A stretch of DNA of 64,000 bases, from contig CAWIBR010000008.1 in NCBI GenBank assembly GCA_963834425.1, forward strand, positions 62,001-126,000, in the 5' to 3' direction. This document shows positions 7,791 through 17,492 of this stretch, in pieces. The translations under genes were made by a program, and so were the position numbers. The stretch's first letter is position 1, and the number at the start of each line of letters is the position of its first letter. This DNA comes from CAVURS01 sp963834425. Its GTDB lineage: Bacteria; Actinomycetota; Actinomycetes; Actinomycetales; CAVURS01. The notes under the pieces were generated by a model that had not been told where the DNA came from, ran no database searches, and saw nothing but the letters and a program-made list of their open reading frames with translations.

Positions 7791-9499
7791 ATGAGCGCTG
7801 GATCCATGCCACGGGTGGCCCGATGGCTGCCGATCGTTGGCTGGCTTCGCTCGTACGACCGGACCTGGCTGCGTGGCGATCTGATCGCCGGTATCACCGT
7901 CGCGGCACTCATCGTGCCGAAGAACCTCGGGTACGCCGGCATCGCTGGTATCCCGCTCCAGAACGGCCTGTACGCCGCAGCGGCCGGCGCCATCCTGTAT
8001 GCGATCTTCGGCACCTGCCGCCAAATCTCGATGGGGCCGAGCTCTGGGCTGGCGGCCGTTGCCGCCAGCGCGGTGGCGACGGCCGGCCTGACGAGCGAAG
8101 GCGACATCGCGTCGTTCGTCGCGGGAGTGACCCTCGCCTCGGGCGTGCTCTTCCTGCTCCTCGCCGTGCTGCGGATGGGCTGGATCGCGCAGTTCCTGTC
8201 CCGCGCTGTTGTGACGGGCTTCCTGTTCGGCGCCGCGATCGACGTCGTGATCGGTGAGCTGCCCAAGCTCACGGGCACCAAGGTCACCGGCTCGAACTCG
8301 TTCCAGGAGCTGCGGTCCTGGATCGCCTCGCTCGGCGATGTCCACACCACGACCGTGGTGGTCGCAGTCGTTTCGCTCGGGGTCATCTTCGGCCTACGGG
8401 CCGTAGCACCGAAGGTGCCGGGGGCCCTCGTGCTCGTCGTCGGGGGACTGCTCGCGTCGTACGTCTTCAGCCTCGGCGATCATGGCGTCGCGCTCGTGGG
8501 TGACGTACCGCGGGGGCTGCCGACTTTCGCTTTCCCTGACCCTCGTTGATGTTCGACCACGCCGGCACCGTCGCGGTCGCTGCGGTCGCGCTGATGCTGA
8601 TCGGGTTCTCCCAGACGGCTGGTGACGCCCGCGCGTTCGCGGCCAAGCACCGGTACCAGATCGACGTCGACCAGGAGTCCGTCGCTCAGTCGGCGGCGAA
8701 CATCGGCGCCGGTGTGCTCCAGGGGATGCCGGTGTCAACGAGCCTGTCGGCGAGCTCCCTCAATGACCATTCGGGTGCCAAGACCGGTCTGGCCTCGATC
8801 ACCTCCGGCGTCACGGTCCTGCTCACTTTGCTCGTGCTGGCGCCCCTGTTCTCCCAGCTGCCGAAGCCGGTGCTCGGCGCGCTGATCATCGAGGCCGTCG
8901 TGATGGGCATGATGAACCTGCCCGAGATGAAGCGGATGTACCGCGTGAAGCGCTTCGATTTCTGGATCGCCGTCGCGGCGATCGCTGGCACGCTCGCCTT
9001 CGGCGTGTTGGCCGGGGTGGTCATCGGGATCGGCCTGTCGTTGCTGTGGCTGGTCGGCGTCGCGACCCAGCCGCAGATGCCTCTCCTGGGCCGCGAGCCG
9101 GGCACGCAGGTGTTCCGCGACGTCCTCGACAACCCGCACGACGAGCTCGTGCCCGACGTGATCGTGGTCCGTCTGGACGGAGGCCTCTTCTTCGCCACCG
9201 CGGACGCGCTCGAGGACCGGGTCCGCGAACTCATTCAGGCGCAGCCGGGCGCGCGCGGCGTCGTCCTCGACTGCGAGGGCATCAACTTCCTCGACTCGCA
9301 AGGCTCGGCCACCCTCGCCGATCTTCTCGTGCTCTGCGACCAGGCCGGCCTTGGCCTCAGGCTGGCCCGGGTGAAGCCCGGCGTGAGCGCAGTGCTGGAG
9401 CGTGACGGGATGCTCGACCGTCTCGGGCGGGACCACATCCACGGCAACGTCCACCGTGCCGTCGAGGCGCAGGTCCGACAAAGGCCTAGGTCGCTGTGA
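7791..9499 (+). CDS. SulP-family anion transporter with STAS domain (one frameshift)
   Basis: A SLC26/SulP permease of about 568 residues. The N-terminal frame has the family signature region LIVPKNLGYAGIAGIPLQNGLYA and several membrane segments. It stops at 8549. The second half, from about 8540 (MFDHAGTVAVAAVALMLIG), carries the remaining helices and a C-terminal STAS domain (VIVVRLDGGLFFATADALEDR ... LDCEGINFLDSQGSATL). Reading GAC CCn TCG TTG ATG restores one frame with a single base at 8541-8542. It would move sulfate, bicarbonate or another small anion across the inner membrane; the substrate cannot be told. Start 7791 follows GGGGAGTGAGAG. Confidence 0.85.
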
Positions 9500-9649
9500 G
9501 TGGAGATGCCTCCGGCGTGGTGTGCGGCGTCGTAGGTCGACCTGAGTCCACCGCCGGTTGAACACTTTGCGGTAAGCCGCGGGCAACGGGTCGAGCGAAA
9601 TTCATTGCGGGAGAGCGCATCACCGCGCGTGCTCGCTCCTCTTGCCTGC

Positions 9650-11322
9650 ATGAGACCCCCGGACGAGACCGAACCGGCCGGCCTGACCCGGCGCTCCCTG
9701 CTCCGAGCCGGCGGGACCGGAATCGGAGCGGCCGCGCTGACCGGCATCGCTGGAGCCGCCGCTGTGGCCGCGGCTCAGCCGGCCGCCGCGGCGACCCGCG
9801 CTGGCACCGCCCGGCGACGGTGGCCGCGAGCAGCGGGTGCCCGATGCATGGAGCCGGGGCGGGCGCGACGCCGTCCGCGACCTTCGGCCGGATGTTCGAC
9901 TTGCCGCCCTTCGCCAGCGACAGCCCGAAGCTGCGGGCGGCCCTGCTGACGATCGGTGCGCCGGGTGGGATGCTCGACGGCCAGGACGACCTGTTCGGAC
10001 CCGACGGCGGTCCGGTCAACTTGATCACCAACCCCGCGCTCAGCCTGGTCAACCAGAACAACGCGCGGGACACGGCCGGCATGACCTTCATCGGCCAGTT
10101 CATCGACCATGACCTCACCTTCGATGCGACCTCGAAGCTCGGCGTACCAACCGAACCCACGACCTCACCGAACGGCCGGACCGCGCGCTTCGACCTCGAC
10201 TCCGTGTACGGCGGGGGCCCGGTCATCCAACCCGAGCTCTACGACCCGGCCAACCCGATCAAGCTGCGTGTGGAGTCCGGCGGCCTGTTCGAGGACGTGC
10301 CGCGGCGAGCTGACGGCTCGGCGGTGATCAGCGACATCCGCAACGACACCAACCTGATCGTCTCCGGGTTGCACGCGGCATTCCTGAAGTTCCACAACCA
10401 CGCCGTCGATGTGTTGCCCGTCAACGGGGCCGACCCGCTGGACACCTTCCAGCTCGCCCGTCACGAGACCACCTGGCACTACCAGTGGCTGGTGGTCAAC
10501 CGGGTGCTGCCCGCCTTCGTCGGCCAGCCATTGGTCGACGAGCTGCTCGCGCATGGGCCGAGGCTGTTCGGCCGAAGCGGCCCGGCGTACATCCCGGTCG
10601 AGTTCTCCGGCGCGGCCTACCGGTTCGGTCACAGCATGGTGCGCCCGTCGTACCGGGCCAACCTGGCCGGCGACAACGGTTCGCCCTTCTTCGGGCTGAT
10701 CTTCGACTCCCGGGTCGTCGTGCCCGACGGGCAGAACCCGACCTCGGACCCCGGCGATCTGCGCGGTGGCTTCCGCTCGGCCCGGCGGTTCATCGGCTGG
10801 CAGACGTTCTTCGACTTCGGGGGTGCCTACACGGCCGACACCCGGCCGAACAAGATCATTGACACTGTCCTGTCCACGCCGCTCTTCGCGCTGCCCACGA
10901 GCGCGATCGCCCACGTGCCCGGGGCGCCCGGACCGATTGCCCTCCCGCAGCGAACCCTGTTGCGGCACCTGACCTGGTCGTTGCCGTCCGGCCAGTCCAT
11001 CGCCCACGCGCTCGGGGTGACGCCGCTGCATCGCACCGACCTCGCGGACTTCGGTGCCGTCCACGCCGGGCTGGACCGGTCAACGCCGCTCTGGCTCTAC
11101 GTCCTGCGCGAGGCCCAGTTGGCCAACGCGGGTCAGTTCCTCGGCCCGGTCGGCGGCCGGATCGTTGCCGAGGTGATGCTCGGCCTGCTCCTCGCCGACC
11201 CGACCAGCTACCTCGCGGGGAAACCCCGCTGGCAGCCGCATCTCGGTGGGTCGGGTGACGACTACCAGATCGCCGACTTCTTGCGGTTCGCCGGCGTCGA
11301 CCCGGACACACGCGGACAGTGA
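9650..11322 (+). CDS. Tat-exported animal-type haem peroxidase (one frameshift)
   Basis: The N-terminus has a twin-arginine signal (LTRRSLLRAGG, then a hydrophobic alanine-rich core), so a folded, cofactor-loaded protein is exported. The mature part is an animal/peroxidasin-type haem peroxidase. Distal His lies in GQFIDHDLTFDA (about 10105), and the proximal His region is AAYRFGHSMVRPSYRAN (about 10630). SVYGGGP and PYRANLAG-like blocks are typical of the family. The signal frame and the catalytic frame differ; adding one C near 9810 joins them. No strong ribosome site precedes ATG 9650. It would use H2O2 at the cell surface to oxidise halides or phenols. Confidence 0.85.
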
Positions 11323-11345
11323 CGCTCGACCCGTGGCTGACCCGT

Positions 11346-11351
11346 TAGCGT
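11346..11351 (+). promoter_or_regulatory. -10 box of a leaderless gene
   Basis: TAGCGT ends six bases before the ATG at 11358, with no ribosome site between, so the transcript should begin at or next to the start codon. Confidence 0.5.
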
Positions 11352-11357
11352 CAGCGC

Positions 11358-12260
11358 ATGGTCGACGACCCGGGCTCGGAGGCCCTCGACTTCACCCAGT
11401 GGCGGATGGTCGGGGTGCCGGTGCGCGAGACCCGCACGCACTTCGCCGAGTCGATCCAGGGCGCGGCCACGGATGGAAGCCGATGGTTCGTCGTGTCGAA
11501 CCGCTCGATTGCCGGACTCATGCGCCAGATCACGAACCCGATCCATTTCGTGCACCGCTCCCGCAACACCCGGCGGGTCGCGGTCTATGACCTCCAGGGG
11601 CGCAAGCTGACCGAAGTCGCTCCATCGCAAGCGATCTGGGCCGAGCTGGTTGCGCGCAACCGCAGCTCCGACTACACCCAGGAGATCCACGTCGGTGCGC
11701 CGAGCTGGGTCGGGGACACGCTGCTGGTGCCGACCCAGCGACCCTCCGGGGTCTGGATCCTGGCCGGCGATCTGACCACTCAGGACTGGTGGGCCGACCC
11801 GGCCCCGGTGCGCCCCGAACGCTTCTCCTGGATCGACCGGTCACCCAGCAATGGCCTGCTCTACACCAGCCTGCACTGGCACCCCTCACACGTGCAGGCG
11901 CTGGAGTGGGAGACCCTGCGACGGGTGCCCGAGGCCGACATCCGGCTCGATCCCGCGAGCGTGGTGCTGGACCGGGTGCAGGGCGGCGCATTCACCCCGA
12001 ACGGCCGGATCCTGTTGACCTCCAGCTGCGAGGGTGGCCAGCTCTTCGGGTACGACGTGGAGACGGGTCGATGCCTGGGCGTTCTCGAGATCGGCACGCA
12101 TCACGAGCTGGAGGGCATCGCCGTACGGTCGGTAGAGGTGGCTGGTGAGACGACGCAGGTCCATCTCACATCGGCCGCGACCCACTACTGGCCGTTCGTC
12201 AAGTGGGGTGACTCGTTCGAGATCCACAGCTACGCCGCCGAGCGCCCGGAGCTGCTCTAA
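11358..12260 (+). CDS. Unknown protein, possible beta-propeller
   Basis: A 300-residue soluble protein that I do not recognise. There is no signal peptide, membrane segment or cysteine cluster. Repeated short strand-turn blocks (WFVVSNRSIAGL, RRVAVYDLQGRKL, ILLTSSCEGGQLFGYDVETG) recall WD/YVTN-like beta-propeller proteins, and HHELEGIAV resembles the loop of such folds. It stands alone between the exported peroxidase and the deaminase, with its own leaderless promoter. The function cannot be assigned. Confidence 0.75.
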   Translation: MVDDPGSEALDFTQWRMVGVPVRETRTHFAESIQGAATDGSRWFVVSNRSIAGLMRQITNPIHFVHRSRNTRRVAVYDLQGRKLTEVAPSQAIWAELVARNRSSDYTQEIHVGAPSWVGDTLLVPTQRPSGVWILAGDLTTQDWWADPAPVRPERFSWIDRSPSNGLLYTSLHWHPSHVQALEWETLRRVPEADIRLDPASVVLDRVQGGAFTPNGRILLTSSCEGGQLFGYDVETGRCLGVLEIGTHHELEGIAVRSVEVAGETTQVHLTSAATHYWPFVKWGDSFEIHSYAAERPELL

Positions 12261-12296
12261 GGCCGAGTATGGACGGTGAGAATCGAAGGAGGGGCT

Positions 12297-12737
12297 ATGA
12301 CCACGGACCATGAGCGTCACCTGCGGCGCGCGATCCAGCTCGCGCAGGACGGTGTCGAAGCGGGCGGCGAACCGTACGGTTCGTTGCTCGTCAGCGCTGA
12401 GGGTGACGTGCTGATCGAGGACTTCAACACGGTCGCGCCGGATCGCGACATCAGCGCGCACCCGGAGCTCAAGCTCGCGGTCTGGGCCGCCCGCGAGCTC
12501 GAACCCACGGTCGCTGCCGGCACCACGATGTACACCAGCTGTCAGCCCTGCTCGATGTGCGCGGGCGCCATCGCCCGGTCCGGCCTGGGGCGAGTCATGT
12601 TCGCGCTGTCGAACGAGCAGCACGCGGAGCTGGTGCCGGGGGAGTCGCATCCGGACGTGCCCCAAGAGGGACCGGCCCTGTTCGACGAGGCGCGGGTGCC
12701 CATCGAGTCCTACTACGGCCGCACGGCGAAGGACTGA
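12297..12737 (+). CDS. Zinc-dependent nucleoside/nucleobase deaminase
   Basis: A 146-residue member of the CMP/dCMP deaminase fold. Zinc ligands are H55, with catalytic E57 in SAHPELK, and C85/C88 in PCSMC. The HPE in place of the common HAE is accepted in guanine/cytosine deaminase-like members. It hydrolyses an exocyclic amino group from a base or nucleoside in the cytosol; guanine, cytosine or a related base is possible. ATG 12297 was chosen because AAGGAGGGG lies just upstream; a GTG at 12276 is in frame but lacks this. The unknown gene before it ends 36 bases upstream. Confidence 0.85.
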   Translation: MTTDHERHLRRAIQLAQDGVEAGGEPYGSLLVSAEGDVLIEDFNTVAPDRDISAHPELKLAVWAARELEPTVAAGTTMYTSCQPCSMCAGAIARSGLGRVMFALSNEQHAELVPGESHPDVPQEGPALFDEARVPIESYYGRTAKD

Positions 12738-12742
12738 CTCTG

Positions 12743-12771
12743 GACACAGGGACCGTGCGTTCCTACGCTCA
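12743..12771 (+). promoter_or_regulatory. Housekeeping-type promoter of the formate-THF ligase gene
   Basis: TGGACA (12743-12748), a 17-base spacer and TACGCT (12766-12771) form a good match to an actinobacterial primary-sigma promoter, 62 bases upstream of the GTG at 12834. Confidence 0.5.
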
Positions 12772-12833
12772 CGGACAAGATCGACCGGGGCAGCGCAATG
12801 GCGCGCGATCCCGAACCGCGACGGAGGTCTGCT

Positions 12834-14513
12834 GTGCCTTCCGACATCGACATTGCCAACGCGGCGACGCTGCGGCGAATCACTGACATCGCCCGCGACA
12901 CCCTCGGGATCGACGCCGACCACCTCGTGCCGTACGGGCACTTCAAGGCCAAGGTCGACCTGTCCTATCTCGCGACCCTGAGCGATCGCCCGATGGGCAA
13001 GCTGATCCTGATGACCGCGCTGTCGCCGACCCCGCCCGGTGAGGGCAAGACGACGACCACGGTCGGCCTCACCGATGGGTTGCACCGCTTGGGACACCGG
13101 TCGATGGCCTGCCTACGGGAGCCGTCGATGGGCCCCGTCTTCGGGATGAAGGGTGGCGCGGCCGGCGGGGGCTACAGCCAGGTCGTGCCGATGACTGACA
13201 TCAACCTGCACTTCACCGGTGATTTCGCGGCCCTGGCTGCGGCGAACAACCTCCTTGCAGCGCTGATCGACAACCACGTGCACCACGGCAATCAACTCGA
13301 CATCGACACACGCACGATCAGCTGGCGGCGGGTCCTCGACGTCAATGACCGGGCGTTGCGCGACATCGTGGTCGGACTAGGAGGCGTGCCAAACGGCTTC
13401 CCCCGCGAGGACGGCTTCGACATCGTCGTCGCCTCGGAGCTGATGGCGATCTTCTGTCTCACCGAGTCGTGGGCGGACCTGAAGCACCGGATCGGGCAGA
13501 TCGTGATCGGCTACAGCCGGGCCGGAAAGCCAGTCACCGCAGGGCAGCTCGACGCCGCGGGCGCCATGACAGTCCTCTTGCGGGACGCGTTGGCGCCGAA
13601 CCTGGTGCAGACGCTCGGCGGTGCACCGGCCTTCGTGCACGGTGGCCCGTTCGCCAACATCGCTCATGGCTGCAGCTCGGTGATCGCGACCCGGGCCGCG
13701 CTGCGGATGGTCGACTATGTGGTCACCGAGGCTGGATTCGGCGCCGATCTCGGAGCGGAGAAGTTCGTCGACATCAAGTGTCGTGAGTCGGGTCTGCGAC
13801 CAGACGCAGCCGTCGTCGTCGCGACCGTGCGCGCCCTGAAGTACCACGGCGGTGTCTCGACCAAGGACCTCGAAATCGAGGACGTCGCTGCTGTCGAGCG
13901 CGGCATGGCCAACCTGGCCCGGCACCTGCACAACATCCGGCACGTCTACGGCGTGCCGTGCGTCGTCGCGCTCAACCGCTTCCCGAGTGACACCGAGGAC
14001 GAGATCGCCCGGGTGATCTCCCTGGTGGCCGGCGAGGGTGTGCTGGCCTTCCCGGCGACCCACCACGCGGAGGGGGGTGCCGGTGCCGAGGAACTGGCCA
14101 AAGGCGTCCTCGAGCTGCTCGCCGAGCCCTCGCCGTACACCTTCTCGTTCACCTATCCCGAGGACATGTCACTGCGGGAGAAGATGGAAACCGTTGCACG
14201 GCGGCTGTATGGGGCCGCGGGAGTGACCTGGGACTCCAAGGCCAAGCGGCGTGTGGAACGGATCGAGGCCGACGGTTATGGGCAGCTGCCCATCTGTGTG
14301 GCCAAGACGCAGTACTCCTTCTCGACCGACGTCGCGCTGGTCGGTGCGCCGTCCGGGCACACGGTCAACGTGCGGGAGGTGCGGCTCTCGGCGGGGGCCG
14401 GCTTCGTGGTCATGCTCTGCGGCGATGTGATGACCATGCCCGGGTTGCCGCGGGTGCCGGCTGCCGGTCGGATCGACCTGACCGACGACGGCCAGGTCGT
14501 TGGGCTGTCATGA
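12834..14513 (+). CDS. fhs: Formate-tetrahydrofolate ligase
   Basis: A 559-residue cytosolic enzyme that couples ATP to the formation of 10-formyl-THF from formate and THF, feeding one-carbon units to purines and serine. The ATP site SPTPPGEGKTTTT is at residues 64-75. LREPSMGPVFGMKGGAAGGG and VVTEAGFGADLGAEKF are family blocks, and the length is normal. GTG 12834 is preferred to ATG 12798 because GGAGG lies six bases upstream and the conserved part begins DIDIANAA. Its stop overlaps the next start (ATGA), so the nitroreductase is co-translated. Confidence 0.95.
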   Translation: MPSDIDIANAATLRRITDIARDTLGIDADHLVPYGHFKAKVDLSYLATLSDRPMGKLILMTALSPTPPGEGKTTTTVGLTDGLHRLGHRSMACLREPSMGPVFGMKGGAAGGGYSQVVPMTDINLHFTGDFAALAAANNLLAALIDNHVHHGNQLDIDTRTISWRRVLDVNDRALRDIVVGLGGVPNGFPREDGFDIVVASELMAIFCLTESWADLKHRIGQIVIGYSRAGKPVTAGQLDAAGAMTVLLRDALAPNLVQTLGGAPAFVHGGPFANIAHGCSSVIATRAALRMVDYVVTEAGFGADLGAEKFVDIKCRESGLRPDAAVVVATVRALKYHGGVSTKDLEIEDVAAVERGMANLARHLHNIRHVYGVPCVVALNRFPSDTEDEIARVISLVAGEGVLAFPATHHAEGGAGAEELAKGVLELLAEPSPYTFSFTYPEDMSLREKMETVARRLYGAAGVTWDSKAKRRVERIEADGYGQLPICVAKTQYSFSTDVALVGAPSGHTVNVREVRLSAGAGFVVMLCGDVMTMPGLPRVPAAGRIDLTDDGQVVGLS

Positions 14514-15157
14514 GCCCGCTCTCACCGGACGAGCTGCTCACCACGACCCGCTCGGTCCGCAAGCGCCTCGACTTCTCGCGGGAGGTGCCACTGGCGTTGG
14601 TTCGGGACTGCCTGGACATCGCGTTGCAGGCTCCGTCAGGCTCGAACCGGCAGACGTGGGAGTGGGTCGTGGTCACCGATCCGGCTCTGCGCCGGGAGAT
14701 CGGGGACTACTACCGGCGTGCGGTTGCGGCCTACCTCGAGTCCAGCGGTGCGGCCGGGAAGCTCTACGCCGATGATCCGGTGCGCGGCCCGGTGCAGCGC
14801 CGAGTCGGTGACAGTGTGGCCTATCTCGGTGAACACCTCGGTGAGGCTCCCGTCCTGGTGATCCCGTGCCTGCGGGTCCGCGGGTCGGGAGAGTTGTCGG
14901 CTGGCAATCAAGCCGGGATGTGGGGTTCGCTCTTGCCGGCTGCGTGGAGCTACATGCTCGCGGCGCGGGCGCGCGGACTCGGTACGGCGTGGACGACCCT
15001 CCACCTCGAGTACGAACGGGAGGTCGCGGCGTTGCTCGACCTGCCGGACGACGTGCACCAAGGCGTGCTGATCCCGACCGCCTACTACACGGGCGAGACG
15101 TTCCAGCCCGCTGCCCGGCAACCGCTCGACGAGGTGCTGCATCTCGACCGCTGGTGA
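14510..15157 (+). CDS. Nitroreductase-family flavoprotein
   Basis: 215 residues. The N-terminal TTRSVRKRLDFSREVP and APSGSNRQTWEWVVV form the FMN-binding entry of the nitroreductase fold. Later GLGTAWTTLHL and VLIPTAYYTGE complete it. It would reduce nitro groups, quinones or similar electrophiles with NAD(P)H; the natural substrate is unknown. Four-base overlap with fhs places it in the same transcript. It faces the convergent DUF222/HNH gene 38 bases later. Confidence 0.85.
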   Translation: MSPLSPDELLTTTRSVRKRLDFSREVPLALVRDCLDIALQAPSGSNRQTWEWVVVTDPALRREIGDYYRRAVAAYLESSGAAGKLYADDPVRGPVQRRVGDSVAYLGEHLGEAPVLVIPCLRVRGSGELSAGNQAGMWGSLLPAAWSYMLAARARGLGTAWTTLHLEYEREVAALLDLPDDVHQGVLIPTAYYTGETFQPAARQPLDEVLHLDRW

Positions 15158-15195
15158 TCCGTCGATCGCAGTGGTGGGCGGCGGCGCCGATTCCC

Positions 15196-16720
15196 TCACC
15201 CCGTGTCGAGCAGCCAGCCTTCCGGAATGGCGGCGTCGCGGTTGTCGTCGTTCGTGTCGGAGCTGGCACCGCCCTTGCCCTCGGACTCGGTGTCGGTCGC
15301 GAGGTCGGTCTCGATCTCCGTCTCGCAACCGTCTCCGGGTTGGTGGGTGGGCAGGGTGAAGTGTCGGGTGTTGCGGATGGGTGTTCGTTGTGGGTCGAGC
15401 CAGGCGGGTGGTCGCCAGTGCGGCAGCCCGTTCGAGCATCACGCATTCCCAGCCGCGTTTGGCGTGTTCTCGGTGGTGGTAGCCGCAGAGCAGGGTGAGG
15501 TTGTCGATGTCGGTGGGGCCGCCGTTGGCCCAGTCGGTGATGTGGTGTCGCTGGCAGTGGATCGGGGGCCGGTCACAGCCGGGGAAGGAGCATCCCCGGT
15601 CTCTTGCGGCGAGGGCGACGGTTTGGCCGGGGGTGGCGATCCGGGAGGTGCGGCCGAGGTAGAGCGGGACGCCCTTGCTGTTCTCGATCAGCACGTACAG
15701 GGCGACTCTGGTCGCAGATTCGGAGGGCGTCGCCGACCGGGAGCAGGGTGCCGTGCTCGCGAACGGCGAGGCCGTGCCGGTCGCGGAGCTGGGTGTCTTT
15801 GATGTGCCAGACCATGGCCGCGGGAGTGCCACCGCAGGCGGGCAGGTCCCCGGAGTTGAGGATGGCTTTGAGGACGTCACCGAACGCGTCGTGCATCCGG
15901 ACCTCGTGCGGGCGGGTGTCCTTACTGGCCGGGGCCCCGTCCAGCTCACCCTGGGTGGCGGGGGCGGGTTTGGACCAGGCATCCAGCACGACCCGGGCGG
16001 CTTCGCCGGTTTCCTGGTTCAGGTCGGCCTGCAGGGTGTACCCGGCCTGCCCGCGTTTCTTCCACAGCCGCAGCCCGCGGTGGTTGTCGGCGTGGGCGAC
16101 CTCGCGCAGGGTGCCGTCGGGGTCGGCCCGCACCATCACCTCGGTGGCGAGGTCCTCCAGGTCGGCCGGGGTGACCTTGCCGGCGGCTTGGACCATCTCG
16201 GCCTCCACCACCGCCCCGGACTCCTCCCGGACCGGGGTGGGGAGCTTGGCGATGGTCTCGATGATGGTCCGGGCGTGCTCGGCCGAGACCACCCCGGCCG
16301 TGACCGCCGCGGCCAGGGCGGGCAGCGGAGCCGGCAGGACTTCCCCGGTGAACGCCACCTGAGGGGTGATCGCGTGGGCCAGGTCGACCCGCCGCTTGGC
16401 CTCGCCACCGGGACAGCCGCAGCTGCTCGCGCAGGAAGACCGCCGTGGAGGGTCGGGCGTAGCGGGCCGGTTCGTCGCCGACCTCGACCGCCGCCACGTA
16501 GTGGGAGTCGAAGACCGCCAGCCGCCGGCGCAGGAGCTCCAGGTTCCGGGCCGCCGCGTGCAGCCCGGTCGAGGGCGGGTCCAGGCGGACCAGCGCGGTC
16601 AGGTCGAGGTCGTTGACGCGCGGCCACACCTCGGGCGAGCGCGCGAAGAGCAGCGTCGACGGCCGGGTCGCCGGTGGACTCCAGCCCCGTGTCGTCGGGG
16701 TGAACGCTGCCCTCGTTCAT
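15196..16720 (-). CDS. DUF222/HNH endonuclease-domain protein, REP13E12 type (several frameshifts)
   Basis: Assembled from four or five frame segments. The start is MNEGSVHPDD (16720). Then come LDLTALVRLDPPSTGLHAAA, VLPAPLPALAAAVTAGVVSAEHAR, the DUF222 core, LYVLIENSKGVPLYLGRTSR, and the HNH nuclease motif CSFPGCDRPP then CQRHHITDWANGGPTDIDNL and LLCGYHHREHAKRGWE. An acidic tail ends GWLLDTG at 15196. Breaks are near 16645, 16395, 15710 and 15440. Such genes occur in many copies in actinomycete genomes and behave like repeated or mobile elements. Whether this copy is broken or only misread cannot be told. Confidence 0.75.
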
Positions 16721-16863
16721 GTGTTCGATTCTAGACCTATCCGTCTGACATCGGTCAACCCCGACAACCACCCGAATCCCGTTGAATAGCAACTATTTTC
16801 GGCAACCTTGAGCGACTCTGCGTGACCGTTCTTCAGAACCGCCGAAGGCGACCCGCGAGCAAG

Positions 16864-16955
16864 ACCCAGCCCCGCGCGGAACCCGCGCGCCGTACCCAGC
16901 CGCCTGGAAACCCAGCCCCGCGCGGAACCAGCGCGCCGTACCAAGCCGCTCGAGA
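16864..16955. repeat. Two-copy 46-base tandem repeat
   Basis: Copies at 16864-16909 and 16910-16955 each begin ACCCAGCCCCGCGCGGAACC and differ at only a few positions. A decayed third copy may start at 16956 (ACCCAACCACGG). The repeat ends about 25 bases before a leaderless -10 box. Confidence 0.75.
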
Positions 16956-16979
16956 CCCAACCACGGACAGACCCTGACC

Positions 16980-16985
16980 TACGCT
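16980..16985 (+). promoter_or_regulatory. -10 box of a leaderless gene
   Basis: TACGCT ends six bases before ATG 16992; no ribosome site is present. Confidence 0.5.
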
Positions 16986-16991
16986 GCTCAG

Positions 16992-17480
16992 ATGACCCGG
17001 CTGATCCTGCTCAACGGACCGCCGGGCAGTGGCAAGTCGACGCTGGCCCGGCGCTACGCCGAGGAGCACCCCCTCACCCTGGCCCTCGACATCGACGCCG
17101 TCCGGGGCGCCATCGGTGGCTGGGCGGACGAACCGCACGCGGCAGGCCTCCTGGCCCGGGACGTCGCGCTGGCCGCGGCCGAGGCGCACCTGGCCAACGG
17201 GCACGACGTGGTGGTGGCCCAGTTGCTCGCCCGCCCTGGGTTCATCGAGCGGCTCGAGGCGCTGGCTGCGCGCACCGAGGGGGAGTTCCACGAGATCGTC
17301 CTGATGGCCGGCCGGGCCGATTCGCTGGCCCGACGGCCGGACGCGCCCGAGGTGGCGGAGCTCTACGACCGGCTCTCGGCGTACGTCCTGACCCGCCCGA
17401 CGGCGACGGTCATCGACGCCCGCGGGCTGGATCTGGACCAGGTGTACGCCAGAGTCCAGGCTGCGATCGGTCCCGACTAG
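16992..17480 (+). CDS. Small P-loop kinase-like ATPase
   Basis: 162 residues with Walker A GPPGSGKST (9-17) right after a hydrophobic first strand. LDIDAVRGAIGGW and DVVVAQLLARPGFIERLEAL recall the P-loop kinase/AAA_33 group (gluconate kinase, chloramphenicol phosphotransferase, polynucleotide-kinase-like). It should bind ATP and phosphorylate a small molecule, but the substrate is unknown. It converges on the luciferase-like gene, and the stop codons are 12 bases apart. Confidence 0.8.
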   Translation: MTRLILLNGPPGSGKSTLARRYAEEHPLTLALDIDAVRGAIGGWADEPHAAGLLARDVALAAAEAHLANGHDVVVAQLLARPGFIERLEALAARTEGEFHEIVLMAGRADSLARRPDAPEVAELYDRLSAYVLTRPTATVIDARGLDLDQVYARVQAAIGPD

Positions 17481-17492
17481 CCGAGCGAGCCC

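Larger units (their letters stand above)
16721..16991. other. Intergenic spacer with a direct repeat
   Basis: A non-coding stretch of 271 bases between the divergent HNH and P-loop genes. It contains an AT-richer segment (about 16780-16815), which may hold promoter elements, then the 46-base repeat pair. No gene is seen. Confidence 0.5.

Noticed and set aside
8530..8560. In-frame TGA in the SulP gene as a selenocysteine codon
   Set aside because: The frame after the TGA is wrong; a one-base correction restores the protein, and no SECIS-like hairpin is evident. The same reasoning was applied to other split genes.
15196..16720. DUF222/HNH gene as an insertion sequence
   Set aside because: No transposase, terminal inverted repeats or target duplication found; it is a repeated-family gene, not a visible IS.
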